The notes under the pieces: model-generated
What the model was told of the DNA's origin: nothing
Databases searched by the model: none
The model's input: the letters and a program-made list of their open reading frames with translations, nothing else
Shown: piece by piece, positions 12,908 to 24,164 of the stretch
Layout of the letters: each line of letters starts with the position of its first letter
Position numbering within the stretch: position 1 is the first letter of the stretch
Program-made: the position numbers and the translations under genes
Assembly: GCA_009617715.1 (NCBI GenBank)
Contig: VTFK01000063.1
Location: 992,001-1,056,000, forward strand
Source: Plectrocnemia conspersa
Taxonomy: Eukaryota > Arthropoda > Insecta > Trichoptera > Polycentropodidae
DNA: 64,000 bases
Direction: 5' to 3'

Positions 12908-13420
12908 TTAACGGAAGCCCATCTCCACAGAGTCTAAATCACTTTGTAGAGAGAAGGAGTCCACAACAGATCGAAGGCATCTATATAATTTTAGATCATC
13001 TGCGTACAGAAGAAAACTTGCATTTTTAATTTCTGTATTTATGTCATTAATAAATAACACAAAAAGCAGAGGTCCCAGATTGGATCCTTGAGGAACCCCC
13101 GAAGGGGTAAAATATTCTTTTGACAATCGTTTACCATAGGTTACAAACTGTCTACAATTGCTTAAATAACTCAAGAATAACCGAGTTAAATTATCTGAGC
13201 AACCGAGGTTCGACAATATTTTTAATAATAACCTATGACAAACTTTGTCAAAGGCTTTCTCAAAATCTGTATACACGATGTCTACTTGAATCGTTTTGTT
13301 AGTAACAGTGGAACGGGCAGGACGAAACCCGTGCTGTTGGTCTAACAAAACTTGCCGAAAGTGATTATAGAGATATTTATGAATAATTATTTCAAATAAT
13401 TTAGCAGGAGCTGACAACAC
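12908..13420 (-). pseudogene. Reverse transcriptase fragment (fingers/palm) of the LINE
   Basis: This 170-codon open segment holds the best preserved part of the polymerase. In order it contains the NYRPVAVLSAP-type entry block at its start, QHGFRP, VYTDFEKAFDKV with the first metal-binding Asp, the GVPQGSNLGPLLF loop and the YADD motif with the two further Asp residues. In the family this enzyme copies element RNA into DNA at the nicked target site. The frame ends at 12908 because of a frameshift; the normal continuation (NRLPFS..KC) is readable in another frame just downstream. The start is arbitrary, since coding similarity continues upstream. Confidence 0.88.
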
Positions 13421-14403
13421 TGCGACTGGTCTATAATTCTTTATATATAATTTGTCACCCTTTTATGAATAGGGGTGACTTTTGTGCATTTCTATAGATC
13501 AGGAAATGATGATGTTTTGAGAATCAGATCATGAATACATTTTAGAGGAGGATTATGTAATGTTGATTTTATTTTAATTATATTTGTTCAAAAAATGGTA
13601 ATTTATTGACATTAAATTTTCATATAAAATACAATTAAATCATTTTTTAATTAGAATCTTATTATGTTGTTGCAATAAAAATTATTAATTTATTTTATTT
13701 TGAATTTATATACGGAAACTTATTAATCGTATTATACATGTGCCATTTAGTTATCAAAGTGATCTTTGACATTCAATACCGATAAAAGTCTGTATTCTTT
13801 AAGGTAACCAAACATTTTGGAACAATTGAGAATTAAATAGCTCTGTCGAAGAAAAATATTGGATTTATATCGAGGTCATTACATTAAAGCAAATCAGTAC
13901 GCCTAATTATTTTGTATATCAAGAAGCGCATTTGTAACATTGCACATTGGTTATTCAAAATAAATAAAAAAATAAGACGAGGCATATAAATAGTCGTTTC
14001 GATAGTAGTTCTTCTTTTAGAAGTCATTTTGTCGTCTTGGAGGTGATTGTTCAAACAGGAGGCAAGGTGTAATAAGTCGAAAAAGTCCAGTTATATATTA
14101 GCTTGGTCAATATATAACTATGAATGATAAATAAAATGCTACTTAGCTTAAACTCTCCTAGTAATTCTGGCTATACCCTCAGTCCAAACGTAAACTAATA
14201 AAAAAATAGTCAATTGATACCTCGCCTGATAATTCAATTTATTCAATTATATGATTCATTTTTTAATTTTTTTTTTATTTGTGAGATTATAACATATTTA
14301 TTGCTATTTTTTTTAGTTTTTTAACGAAAAAACTTAATGAAAATATTGTGTTCCAGATATATTATTTGAAAATCTGGTCACTTAGACTATACACGCACAT
14401 AAT

Positions 14404-14408
14404 TCAGT
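14404..14408 (+). promoter_or_regulatory. Possible arthropod initiator (TCAGT)
   Basis: A TCAGT pentamer, the arthropod initiator consensus core, lies 50 nt upstream of the LRR gene start. No clear TATA box sits at the usual distance. The motif is short and could be chance. Confidence 0.25.
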
Positions 14409-14457
14409 TAATAAAGTTAATTTCTACTGTGAACACTGTTTTGAAGCAAAGTAAAAA

Positions 14458-16641
14458 ATGAATTTTATTTATTGGTTATACGCTGTGTTTATTATAAGAG
14501 TCGTGAATAGTGAATTTTTCTGTTTTGTGACTAACAATACTGAAATAGTTGAAAGATGTACGTTAAAGTGTTCAATAAACGATATGGCGGAGTCTGCTGT
14601 AATATCAAAATGTGAACCTAAAAGCTTATATGTGTCATCGTGCCAACTGTTTAATCTTTATTTAAACGATTATAAAGTTACATACAAAACCGTTACTGAG
14701 ATTAATGCCGAAAAAAATTATATATCAATAATACAAAATCACTTTTTTTGGAATTTCATCTTTTAAAAGATTGTACTAAGAGAAAACATAATAAAGTATA
14801 TTCATCCATCAGCATTCGCTCACTTGAAGTTTCTTGAATTTTTGGACTTAAGGAAAAATTTATTATTTTCATATAATTCACCACCAATAACAATTGCAAA
14901 CGATTTGGACCTGAAGTTGTTTATCGGTGAAAATAATCATCCAAACAATATTGAACCAGTTTATAATACTAATTACGAATCACAAAAAAATGTTGAAATA
15001 CAAGATTTAAAATATAAAAATATATCAACTATAGTTATGAAGCAGATATCAACTCTAAAGCTGGACAAAATAGATATATCAAATAGCAATTTGTTATTTT
15101 TGCACAAGGATACGTTTAAAAATCAAGTTCAATTAAGATATATTTACTTAGATAGAAACGCGTTGACTTATTTAAGTGAAGGATTGTTTCAAGATGTATA
15201 TGAATTAAATACATTGTCTATTCGGCATAATTATATAAAAGAACTGACTGAAAATATTTTTTCTAGCAACAAAAATTTATTTAAAATTGACTTGAGTTAT
15301 AACAAATTGGAATTTATAAATGAGTATACTTTTTATAATATGACGAATTTGGGAGTGTTATATTTGAAACACAACTACTTGAAAGACATCAATAGCAACT
15401 GGTTTATAAATACTAACTTACAGGATGTTGATATTTCATTTAATTACATTACCAAAGTACCGACCGCACTTTTAAGGAAAAACAAGTACATAATACGTTT
15501 GCGTCTCGATGGAAATAATTTTGCAAACGTAAACGTGGGACATTTTCAAAATCTATCAAACATTTACACAATTACATTAAATAATGTTAATCTACAAGAT
15601 TTAAAAAGTGGACTATTTTATGGATGCGATCAATTGGATGACGTCGACTTGAGACACAATAATTTGAGTGAATTAAATGCTGATATATTTATGCGAGTAA
15701 ATGGCATTAAGATAATCATGTTGTCTAATAATAAAATCAATCTACTTTCAAAGGCGTTTTTTGAGCAGATAGTTGAAGTAGAATATGTTACACTTGATCA
15801 TAACCAAATTACAAACATAGATGACGCATTTTACCACAATAGAAAACTAGTTTTATTAAACTTAAGCAACAATTTAATAAGCAATATATCATCAGAAGTG
15901 TTTTTGAGTAATATTAAACTACAGCAGATTGATTTGAGTAACAATCGTATATCTGCTATCAATAAAAACGTATTTTCTGAGTTGAAGGAACTATTAATAT
16001 TGAATTTGGCGAACAACTCCTTAAAAATATTACCTGATCTTTATTACAATTCCAAATTAAAAGCATTAGACTTGAGTGATAATCAACTGAGGAAATATTC
16101 TAAAAACGTTTATAAAAATAAACCTAATTTACGAAGTCTATTTTTATCTAGTAATAAATTGAAGAGCATTTCTGCCAATATTTTAAACCATGCACCTAAA
16201 CTTGAAAGGATCAATTTAAACAATAATAATTTACAATCATTTGAAGTGGAAGAATTTAATACAAGTCTGAAGGAACTGATGATATCATGTAATAAATTCA
16301 CAAATATTGACTCAGATATAAGTAAAGCAGTTAAAAAAATGACCAAAGTTTACGTTCATGGAAATCCTATTCGGTGTGGTTGTTTTAATTTAAATGCAGA
16401 TATTCATAAAAATAGATTTTATGACGGAAATGTGCCATACTGTATAGCGGATAGTAGAAAATGTTTTCAAAATTTTGATACAAATGCTTTTGAAGCATGG
16501 AATTTAACATTATCAAAATATATCGATGTGTGTGACTCTACAATGTGGGAAAAGTTTGATTACAAAATAATATCTATAAAAGAATTTGTAGAACTTCATG
16601 ATTTTGATACTTATAACACGTTTTCTGATCTTATCGAATAA
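14458..16641 (+). CDS. Secreted leucine-rich repeat protein, single exon, interrupted by one in-frame stop
   Basis: One frame of 727 codons with a TAA at codon 103 (14764-14766). The ATG at 14458 follows AAAA, a good insect start context, and opens a signal peptide (MNFIYWLYAVFIIRVVNSEF). Residues about 20-65 hold a Cys-containing N-terminal cap. About 20 repeats of the type LxxLxLxxNxIxxIxxxxFxxL follow to about residue 635, for example LRYIYLDRNALTYL and LVLLNLSNNLISNI. A cysteine cap (GNPIRCGCF to VCD) spans about 636-691. No transmembrane helix follows, so the product should be extracellular, possibly binding ligands or matrix as chaoptin-like and other LRR proteins do; the partner is unknown. 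LRR pattern and frame continue across the stop, which falls at a variable repeat position. Either a recent pseudogene, a sequence error or a shortened product starting later (ATG at 15037). Confidence 0.88.
14764..14766 (+). other. In-frame TAA within the LRR gene
   Basis: This is the only stop in an otherwise open 2.18-kb frame. On its 5' side the repeat reads NAEKNYISIIQNHFF and on its 3' side KIVLRENIIKYIHPSAF, both good LRR sequence. A single substitution from CAA, AAA, GAA or TTA would explain it. The following base is A, which is not a favourable readthrough context. Confidence 0.85.
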
Positions 16642-16699
16642 ATACCGAAATGCTAATAATTGATTTTAAAATTTTATTGTAATACTTCATGTTTTAAAC

Positions 16700-16705
16700 A
16701 ATAAA
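16700..16705 (+). terminator. Polyadenylation signal AATAAA of the LRR gene
   Basis: A canonical AATAAA lies 59 nt after the LRR stop codon, followed within 30 nt by a TTTTATTTTGTT-type T-rich stretch. It fits a short 3' UTR. Confidence 0.55.
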
Positions 16706-16977
16706 TTAAATATGTTAATATTAAATTTTATTTTGTTACAAACCTGTAATACATAATATACACTGGGGTATTTTTTCATGCTGTATATGCGTTTCACAGG
16801 ATACAAAAAATCGCATAAAAAACGCAGACTTACACTTTAAATAATTTAAAAAAATCGCGTAGCTCGAAAAGATTAAATAAAATATATCCAGAATCTATTT
16901 AATTTTAGTTGAAAATAACATTTTTATAATATATATTTAATAAAATTATAATCACTATGTAACACTGGTCGGCACAT

Positions 16978-17452
16978 ATTCATTGTTGACCACATACATA
17001 ACAAGAGATTTGTTCTTACTGTGAATATTGAGAGAACATTTCTTTGTTGCGAAACGGTCACGGATATAATAAATCACCGGATCCTCAAGATTCCTGTGGC
17101 AATGCAAATCGACCTTGGACAATGCCTATCAAGCGAACGTCGCTTTCTAAGGGCGTATACCTATTTCGCCAAAGCGATTGGCTAGTTGATCGCTGCACAA
17201 TTGAAATTTGAAGCATAATTGGACTCCGATGAGGAGTTTCAGAAACCAGCAGACGCCTACCGCCCGCGAAAACATACGATCATGGACGCACACATCCCGC
17301 CACCAGTTTCTCTACCACCGCTCGGAGAATATACTGTCGCTGCCACACTAATCAGAACTCTCACTGACATCATACCTCCGCCAGCTTCTCCACTACCGCT
17401 CGCAGAAAACATCTATCGCAACATATGTAAATATAATATAATAAACTTCTAA
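16978..17452 (+). mobile_element. LINE-like 5' region with possible ORF1 start
   Basis: Positions about 17020-17210 match 35195-35400 in the same orientation, sharing TTTCTTTGTTGCGAAACGGTCACGGAT and other blocks, so this is a dispersed repeat. From 17219 an open frame of about 77 codons begins DSDEEFQKPADAYRPRKH and is followed by two proline-rich repeats (IPPPVSLPPLGEY, IPPPASPLPLAEN). An acidic start with a low-complexity proline-rich stretch suits the ORF1/gag of a jockey-like element, but no zinc knuckle is present. The first codon is TTG, so the start is degraded or lies elsewhere. The link to the LINE at 12-13.5 kb is inference. Confidence 0.45.
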
Positions 17453-17459
17453 CTAGATT

Positions 17460-20400
17460 ACACCCTGAGTCTCACTAGCTACGAAATCACACTCCCTAGG
17501 GTTGCTTTGTTAGTGCTTTTTTATCAATTGAAAGACATTTTATTAAAAATTAAAATTCTTATTTTTTTGCATTGAATTAAAATGGCTTAAAAACATTATT
17601 GTAGTATTAATATTTTTAACAGAATATAAAAAAATATATTTATTCATTTTATTTAGCTAGAAAAATATGGAAATGAAAAAAATATTTTTAATTAAAATCC
17701 ATATCCATGGACAAGAGTGACGGGTCATTTATTATATGTAGTAAATTAAAATATTATTAAGTATATATATAAATCGTCATTAATATAATAGAAAAAAACA
17801 TGTCATAAAATGCTGTCACAGCTGTGAAAAAATAATAAAAAAAGACCAAAAAATAGTGAAATAACTTTTTAATCCATGTTTTAAATAGAATGAAAACTTA
17901 AGGAAAATACTGCATCCGGTAAAAACTTGAATCTTTACAAAATATATGTATTATAATTTCAATAAAATTTAAAAAATTAATAATTATTCAATGACATTTA
18001 CTTTAATTTTATTTAAAAAAAATAACTTAATCTCTATTTTACTTCCAGTATTAAATAATTTTTTGCTAAGTACGTTTTATTTTGTGAATTTTATAGAGAA
18101 AAATATAATGTTATTTAAATAACACAGTTGAAAATATAAATTAAGAGTAGCAAAAACTTTGTATAATATTAAATAATTTTGTTCATTCAACATTATATAG
18201 TAATTCGTTTGCAAAGGCAAAAGGGTTATATCCAATTATAATGAAAAATTAATGTCTCCGTTTAATTTTTGGCCTTGGTAAAAAATATACTATTTTTGCA
18301 CTTCCCAGGCCATAAATATTTAATTTGACATGGTTATCAGTTTTTCTGCTTGACCGTGCGGAATTTTACTCGCTCTTTTCCTTGAGCTTTAAATTACAAA
18401 GAAAGTGAAAGCCCACTATGTCATATTATCATACGCATAAATTCATATGATAGTTATATTATTAAAATCATAATATTATTTAAATAGTTTTATATAAATA
18501 TATTTATTTTATATTTTAAAAATATTTAATTTAATATTATGTATTTTTTTGCATAGTGCACATATATAAAGTGGTTCTAAAAAATATATTTATAATTCTT
18601 ACTAAGTTAAACAAAGTATTTAGTCGCAAGCAAATAAAATTATGTGAACAATTATAAAGACATAAAGATTATGACAATTTGATAAAATAACTTTAGAATT
18701 AATTTTATAGCTACTATAGCAATTTTTTTTTTATACATAATAACACCCACAAAATATATAATTGAGATACAGAATAAGGGCGTTAATCTAATTTTTTTTA
18801 CGTCAGAACGCTGCCATGAAAATACCTAACATCCGTTCAGTAACACTTCGCTTTTACTTCAAATACACAAAGACGCATATTGTCTTTAAAAGTATCCCTT
18901 TGACCGTCCAATCTGATCCATCTTAACTATCATATTGAATCTTCAAGAGTTAAGCTCAATCTTCTGAATAATATATTATGATGCAGCATCAAGAAAACAT
19001 CAAAAATAAAATTTAATTATTCACAAAAATTCTATGACTGTTTTACTTTAAAAATAATTTATAAACTTGTGTAATTTAAACATAAAAATATAGGTTTGTT
19101 TCGAGCACAGATAACGAAAAAACTTTTCTTAGAAAGTCTTGCTATTAATTTGTTTCTATTGCATTATTATTGCCAAAATATATTTTTTATTAAATATATT
19201 TGTACTATTTTACTTTGTGCATATGTAGCATAGGTTTTTAATGTGTTCGTTTATGTGTGTGCGCACGAGTAATATGTCTTGAAGTATAGTGTTGTATCAA
19301 GTATATAAATCCCATGTAGTACATTTAATATAACTTTCTCGTATGCAAATTAAGCCTATCTGTAATTGTATAGTTCCATCTGCGAGGCTTGACAACATAA
19401 TTTTACACGACTCTCGAAAGTATTATTTAACATTCACAAACTTTAGTTTACGAGGACCTCTGGAAAGGTTGAATGGCTTTATATTATATTATATTATGTT
19501 TGTGAGCTTTTATTGTGTTATAATGTAGTTTCACTACTTATTTTTTCCTTGAATATATGACATTATTATTTATTTATTTTTGTGAAAATATTGAACTAAA
19601 TATATACTATGTCTTTAAACTTGCCATTTCTATTAATAATTAAACTTAACTATATACAATTGTAGTATTGTATATTGCGAGAAGAACATATAGTATCATT
19701 TATACTAAAGTTATACTTATTTATTACCATTAGATAATATTATTTATTAATATTGCATAAATTTAATTGAAAAAATATTAAGTGACTGCTAGCGCCAGAC
19801 TGGTTGACATTTCAATAGTTATTTTTACGCTATTTAAAATAAATGTTATAAAGCTGATTATTAACTTTAAAATTAGTTAGAAAAGTCATAAAAAATTAGA
19901 TAATATTAATAATTATTTATAATAGTATTTTAAATGTAAAAATATCAAGTTTATGTATTTTTGTATTGTTTTATAACGCTTCAATTCACGTAATACGATA
20001 AAAAACAATTTAATAAATGTCATAATGGAAAGCATCGATCGACTTGAAAATATTATTATGTGTTCCAAATGATAAGAAGAGATAGTGGTTTAAAAACATG
20101 TTATTCAATTGATAGCAAGTCAAAGGTTAAAATATTTTTCGCGTAACAAATTAAATATACTAATATATGTATAGTAGTTTATTTATGTATTATCACTAGC
20201 AGTAATTATATTATGTATTTATATGTATAATATTCTAAAAAATTCGTTAAAAATTGTTAACGTATACTATAAGTAATATTAATTTTTAATATACATGTAG
20301 CAATTTTAAGCCTAACTTATTGAATTATGAAAAATAAGTATATCGAAAATATGAACTTGTTGGTTAAAGAATTTAATTCACGTTTGCTATATTTATTATC

Positions 20401-20620
20401 ATCCAAAACATAGCTCAATGTGATAGTGATTTTAATGCAAAAATAAAAAGCAATTCTTATGCAGACAAACTTGTGGGACAATATGGTATTAGCGTAGGAA
20501 TTCTGCTTTGAAAATAATTTTTCTTTTATGAATACATGGTTTAAACAACATAAATATAAGACGATTATATACATAGACTTAACCTAAAGGTAGATGTTAA
20601 AATTAAATAGAGGATTAATA
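17460..20620. other. Long AT-rich stretch without a recognised gene
   Basis: No coding region, structural RNA or transposon was recognised. Small GC-richer patches at about 18250-18400 (with GGCCATAAATATTTAATTTG) and 18780-18960 could be regulatory. The open frames of 60-85 codons here are AT-rich and hydrophobic by composition only. Confidence 0.5.
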
Positions 20621-20654
20621 CAAGATGAAAATTAACTATATTAAATTAAAAAAA

Positions 20655-21775
20655 ATCTTTTCTAGTTGAAGATTCTGGTTCGGACCACTATCTTCTTGTC
20701 GTATATATGAGAATTAATCAAATCATTTATTTTAATTGACCCCCGTAATAAATAAATAATTTACCAAGGTTATTACAGATAAGATGTTTCAGTTTAAAAT
20801 AAGTTTAGAAGAGGACGCAAACACATTTTTAAAACGGATAAAAATATAATTAAAGAAACAAAAATCTGCCACAGAGAAATCGTTGTAAAAACTGAATCAT
20901 TGATAAAACATAAAACCTGATCAAAAAATAAACAACACAAACAATTAGGCAAATATTAACATCTATTTAAAGTGAATTTAGGCCACAACTATGGATGTTA
21001 AGTACATCTTGGACCCATAATGGACCCCAATAAAGTTTTGCAAAATAGAAAGAAAATTGTTCAGAACTATGTAAAGTAAATTCATCCAAAGAATCACTGT
21101 AAATGAATTCAACTTTGAACCAGATATCTTATGCACCTGCAGAGATTTATAAAACTATTAAATAACTGGGGAGAGACAGATCCCCAGGTTCTGATTAGGT
21201 TTCAGCGGAAATGATTCGTGATCTCGAAGATTAAGGTATAGCCATATAGTTTGATATATGCAAGAAAATATGGAAAGAGGCTCAATATGAAATACATATT
21301 TATGCACAAAAAAGGATCAATCAAAATGCTCACAAATTATAAAACACTTGCGCTAACAACCCACACCAGTAAAATACTATTATATGTAATAAAATAATGA
21401 TCGAATAATTATATAGGTTGACAAATACCAAAGAAAGCTAGATTTGTTAAGTAATAAGCGACTTGAAAGTAAATACTCTTGCCAAATTATTAAAAAATCT
21501 TGAGACCGAGAAAGTGGAAATGTCAATACAGCAGTAGTATGAGTAACCTTCTAAAAATTAAATAAATTTAAAATTGCTAAGAAAGTAAGCCAAGGCTGCA
21601 TTTTATCACCTGGCTTATTTAATATCTTCGGATAATATATAATAAGATGAAAGGGCGACATATCAATTGGAGAAGAAAGACTGCCAAATTTAAGATATTA
21701 ATCGGATTAACCAAACCTAAATTTCTAATGCAAGTTAAAGGCTTACTAATGAAAGTTCTAAAAATTATTAAGTCG
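20655..21775 (+). mobile_element. RTE-like LINE remnant (endonuclease end and RT)
   Basis: The end of an apurinic-type endonuclease is readable at about 20665-20720 as EDSGSDHYLLVVYMRIN, holding the catalytic SDH motif. RT pieces follow in the same orientation: SPGSD..SAEMIRDLED at about 21180-21230, then KVSQGCILSPGLFNIF at about 21580-21630, and GEERLPNLRY near 21670. The QGCILSP..LFN and NLRYADD-type motifs are typical of RTE/BovB-like elements. Many stops and frameshifts make it non-functional. It ends just before the Tc1 fragment. Confidence 0.7.
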
Positions 21776-21918
21776 GGTTCACTCGAAAGTCATTAGGTTC
21801 GATGAATTCAACTTTAAGTACATTTTAATCTAAGATTTTTTTTTAAATTCTAATGCAATAATTTTGAAAAATATTCTTAGCTTTTTAACATTTTTTGTGA
21901 CCAGTGGTGTAGTACTCG

Positions 21919-22540
21919 TGCGTCGAAGAGTCAGAAAAGAATATATAGATGATTGCGTAGTACCTAAGGTCAAATATTGTGGCGGAAGCGTTATGATCTG
22001 GGATTGCATGGCAGCAGCAAGCGTAGAAAACATGTACACTTGCGAGGGTAGTATGGATAGTGACATTTATATTTCAATGTTGAAATCCACTATCATAATT
22101 TCCTATCGGAAAATATTTCCAAGCACAGACTCCGCTACCATCCGATTCTAGCGAAAAAATGCTCCGTAACTTGGTTTGCGTCAAAGGGTTTGACGCTTTT
22201 AGAACGGCTTACACAGTCACCAGACCTAAACACTATAGAGCATTTATAAGCAAAATTAAGAGGAAAGGTTGCCCATCACAATTGCAAATCTAAAATTGAG
22301 CTGCGATAAAATTGCAAATGGAATGGAGAAAATTGTCTCCATCCACCCGCAAGTCATTAGTTGACAGTATGCCAAAAAAGGTTGCAGCTGTAATTAAAGC
22401 TAAGGGTAGGCATACTGAATACTAAAATTAAGCTTAAAATAAACACTTTAAACAACCTTGATATGTTTTTTATTTGTATTTTCACTATTTTTAAGATATA
22501 ACACATTTATTGAAGTGCCCCATTATTATGGCCAAGGCTG
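21919..22540 (+). mobile_element. Tc1-like DNA transposon, 3' half with right terminal repeat
   Basis: Transposase motifs run in order: VRRRVRKEY, VKYCGGSVMIWDCMAA (the GGGSVMVWG region holding the second catalytic Asp), EGSMDSDIYISML, then after frameshifts QSPDLNTIEHL (SPDLNPIE motif), and an open C-terminus ending KAKGRHTEY with a stop at 22423-22425. The right end (reverse complement CAGCCTTGGCCATAATAATG) is a typical Tc1-like terminal repeat beside a TA at 22541-22542. The N-terminal DNA-binding half and left repeat are missing. In the family the enzyme cuts and pastes the element at TA sites; this copy cannot. Confidence 0.85.
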
Positions 22541-22573
22541 TATATTTATAAAAACAGGGATAACATACTGTCA

Positions 22574-22925
22574 GCTGACAAGGGAAACGCTAAAACACAA
22601 GATAATATGAGGATTATTGCAAATGATGATATTTATAAAAAAACTGAAAACGACTCGATGACCTATCAAGACACTAAAACCAAAAAAATGTTAGATTAAA
22701 AACTTCTTTCAAGAGAAATAAAAGATGAAATCATACCTCGCAAATCGTCAAAAAAGTGGTTTATTGTAAGTTTTGATGTGACATCACTGTTTACCAACAT
22801 TTCTACAAAAGAGGCAGTAGAGAAAATTGTCAAGAAACATTAACTCAAAATGCATATAGTAGGCTTCATTGAATACTGCATCACTGTAATGCGCAAACAA
22901 TTCGTTTTATGGAACAATTATTTAA
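22574..22925 (+). mobile_element. Penelope-like retroelement RT fragment
   Basis: The translation begins ADKGNAKTQDN and continues with ANDDIYKKTENDS. After one stop come KSSKKWFIVSFDVTSLFTNI and STKEAVEKIVKKH, then FIEYCITVMRKQFVLWNN. The motifs ADKGN, SFDVxSLFTNIP and the (L)xxCxxxxxFxFxxxxY-like block are signatures of Penelope-like reverse transcriptases. The following catalytic and GIY-YIG parts are absent. It begins only about 30 bp after the Tc1 right end. Confidence 0.75.
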
Positions 22926-23225
22926 TATATTGCTCATTTAAATTGTCCTCAAATGAATATAAAGTTATTCTTTCTTTGTGATACAATTTTATAAAAATGC
23001 GATATGGTGTTATTGTTAGTGTATTGTATTCAAGCAAGACACTAACACTTTGCGAGAGAACCCAATAATTATAAATTACATTAGAATTTTGAAAACGTTA
23101 ACAAAGGGCATTTACAAGACCATTCCAAAGATATAAATATAAGAATTAATCCTGTATTTTTTGACCCGTTTGTCAATAAAACAACATTTATTTAAATATG
23201 CCATTGTTTTGCTCAAAAAAAAATA

Positions 23226-23578
23226 CAGTGAAATCTCTTTGTAGCGAATACCAAAGTAACAAAATTCCCAGTATAACGAATTTTTAGTTTTCATTATAAC
23301 GAAGACTGTTCCCAGTATAACGAAATATTTTGATCTGAATTTAAGAATGACGTTTCAACTTGATAAAATATTTCTCCTAATTTAGTTTGTCCTTGACGTG
23401 GCGTGTGCCGGGTGTGTTCAACATTCAAAGTGCTTCGTCGACCCTCACACTTTTTTTATAAAACATTTTCTTACAAATTTTATCGTGTGGATAAATGGAC
23501 AAAAAATAAAATTATAATATATTCTTACATTTAATATAACGAATTTCTTGTGATCTTCGCTATACTGAGATTTCACTG
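23226..23578. mobile_element. pogo-like MITE, 353 bp
   Basis: Both ends are flanked by TA. The left end CAGTGAAATCTCTTTGTAGCG and the reverse-complemented right end CAGTGAAATCTCAGTATAGCG form terminal inverted repeats of about 25 bp. The motif CAGTATAACGAA occurs twice inside near the left end (about 23270-23281 and 23313-23324) and a TATAACGAA lies near the right end. This arrangement is characteristic of pogo/Tigger-type elements. There is no transposase frame. Confidence 0.85.
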
Positions 23579-23589
23579 TAATTTTTAAT

Positions 23590-24160
23590 CATTTGCGTAA
23601 AATAACTGTCACTAAATGATTAAATACTAATTTAGGTATGCCCATTTTATATGATGGGAAACACGAATTTACAGGGGTATAAACTATATGTTATAATTCG
23701 TCAAAGATGCTTGCAAAAAAATCAAATTTAAAAATCAGATGACCACATTAATTTATTTCTCGCATTCAACATCGCCGTCCGGCACTTATACCGTAGTACA
23801 TGTGAAATAAAATACACATATAAATTAGCTCAGTTTTTAAGTAAATATTATTGAAAGTGCCTCAATTCTTATCGCATGCCAATATTACATCTCGCCTGTG
23901 TATCGTGTTCAAATAATTTTATTTTGAGTCACCGTAAATATTATAAATAAATAAATTTAATAATAAATGCGATTTTTGTATAACCGTAGGCAATACATAT
24001 TGGCGTCGACAAACCGCATTATCCACACACGATCGAAAAACCCATCAACACCCTTAGATAGAAAAATCGAAAAAAATAGAGGGGGATATTTGTACACAGC
24101 ACGGGGGAGGCGATAACTATTTTCATTTTCCAAATATTTGATAGAGTGAATAAGATCTCG
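23590..24160. other. AT-rich stretch with a small GC-richer block
   Basis: No gene was recognised. A GC-richer piece at about 23755-23800 (CATCGCCGTCCGGCAC) and another at 24000-24120 precede the next island. Confidence 0.4.
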
Positions 24161-24164
24161 CAAT

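Larger units (their letters stand above)
12021..13560 (-). mobile_element. 5'-truncated jockey-like LINE with RT and 3' tail
   Basis: A non-LTR retrotransposon copy read on the minus strand. The reverse transcriptase begins near 13556 and proceeds through KVTPIHK, NYRPVAVLSAPAKLFE, QQHGFRP, VDIVYTDFEKAFDKV (first catalytic Asp), GVPQGSNLGPLLF and LLYADDLKLY (catalytic YADD). It then runs into the jockey-type C-terminal region with RYLRYLYKRTFGYYP. The coding part ends near 12150, and an A-rich tail (T-rich on the plus strand, 12020-12041) marks the 3' end. It is dead: frames shift near 13468 and twice around 12870-12930, and about 20 residues are missing between STVTN and QVD. Three more fragments of the family lie in this window. 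Confidence 0.9.

Noticed and set aside
14764..14766. Programmed stop-codon readthrough in the LRR gene
   Set aside because: UAA followed by A is a poor readthrough context, and no downstream stem or signal is evident. Not excluded, but not supported.
14676..14769. A short intron removing the in-frame stop of the LRR gene
   Set aside because: A weak GTTACA donor and an AAAG acceptor could bound a 94-nt intron, but the removed piece is itself good LRR sequence, so a nonsense change is more likely.
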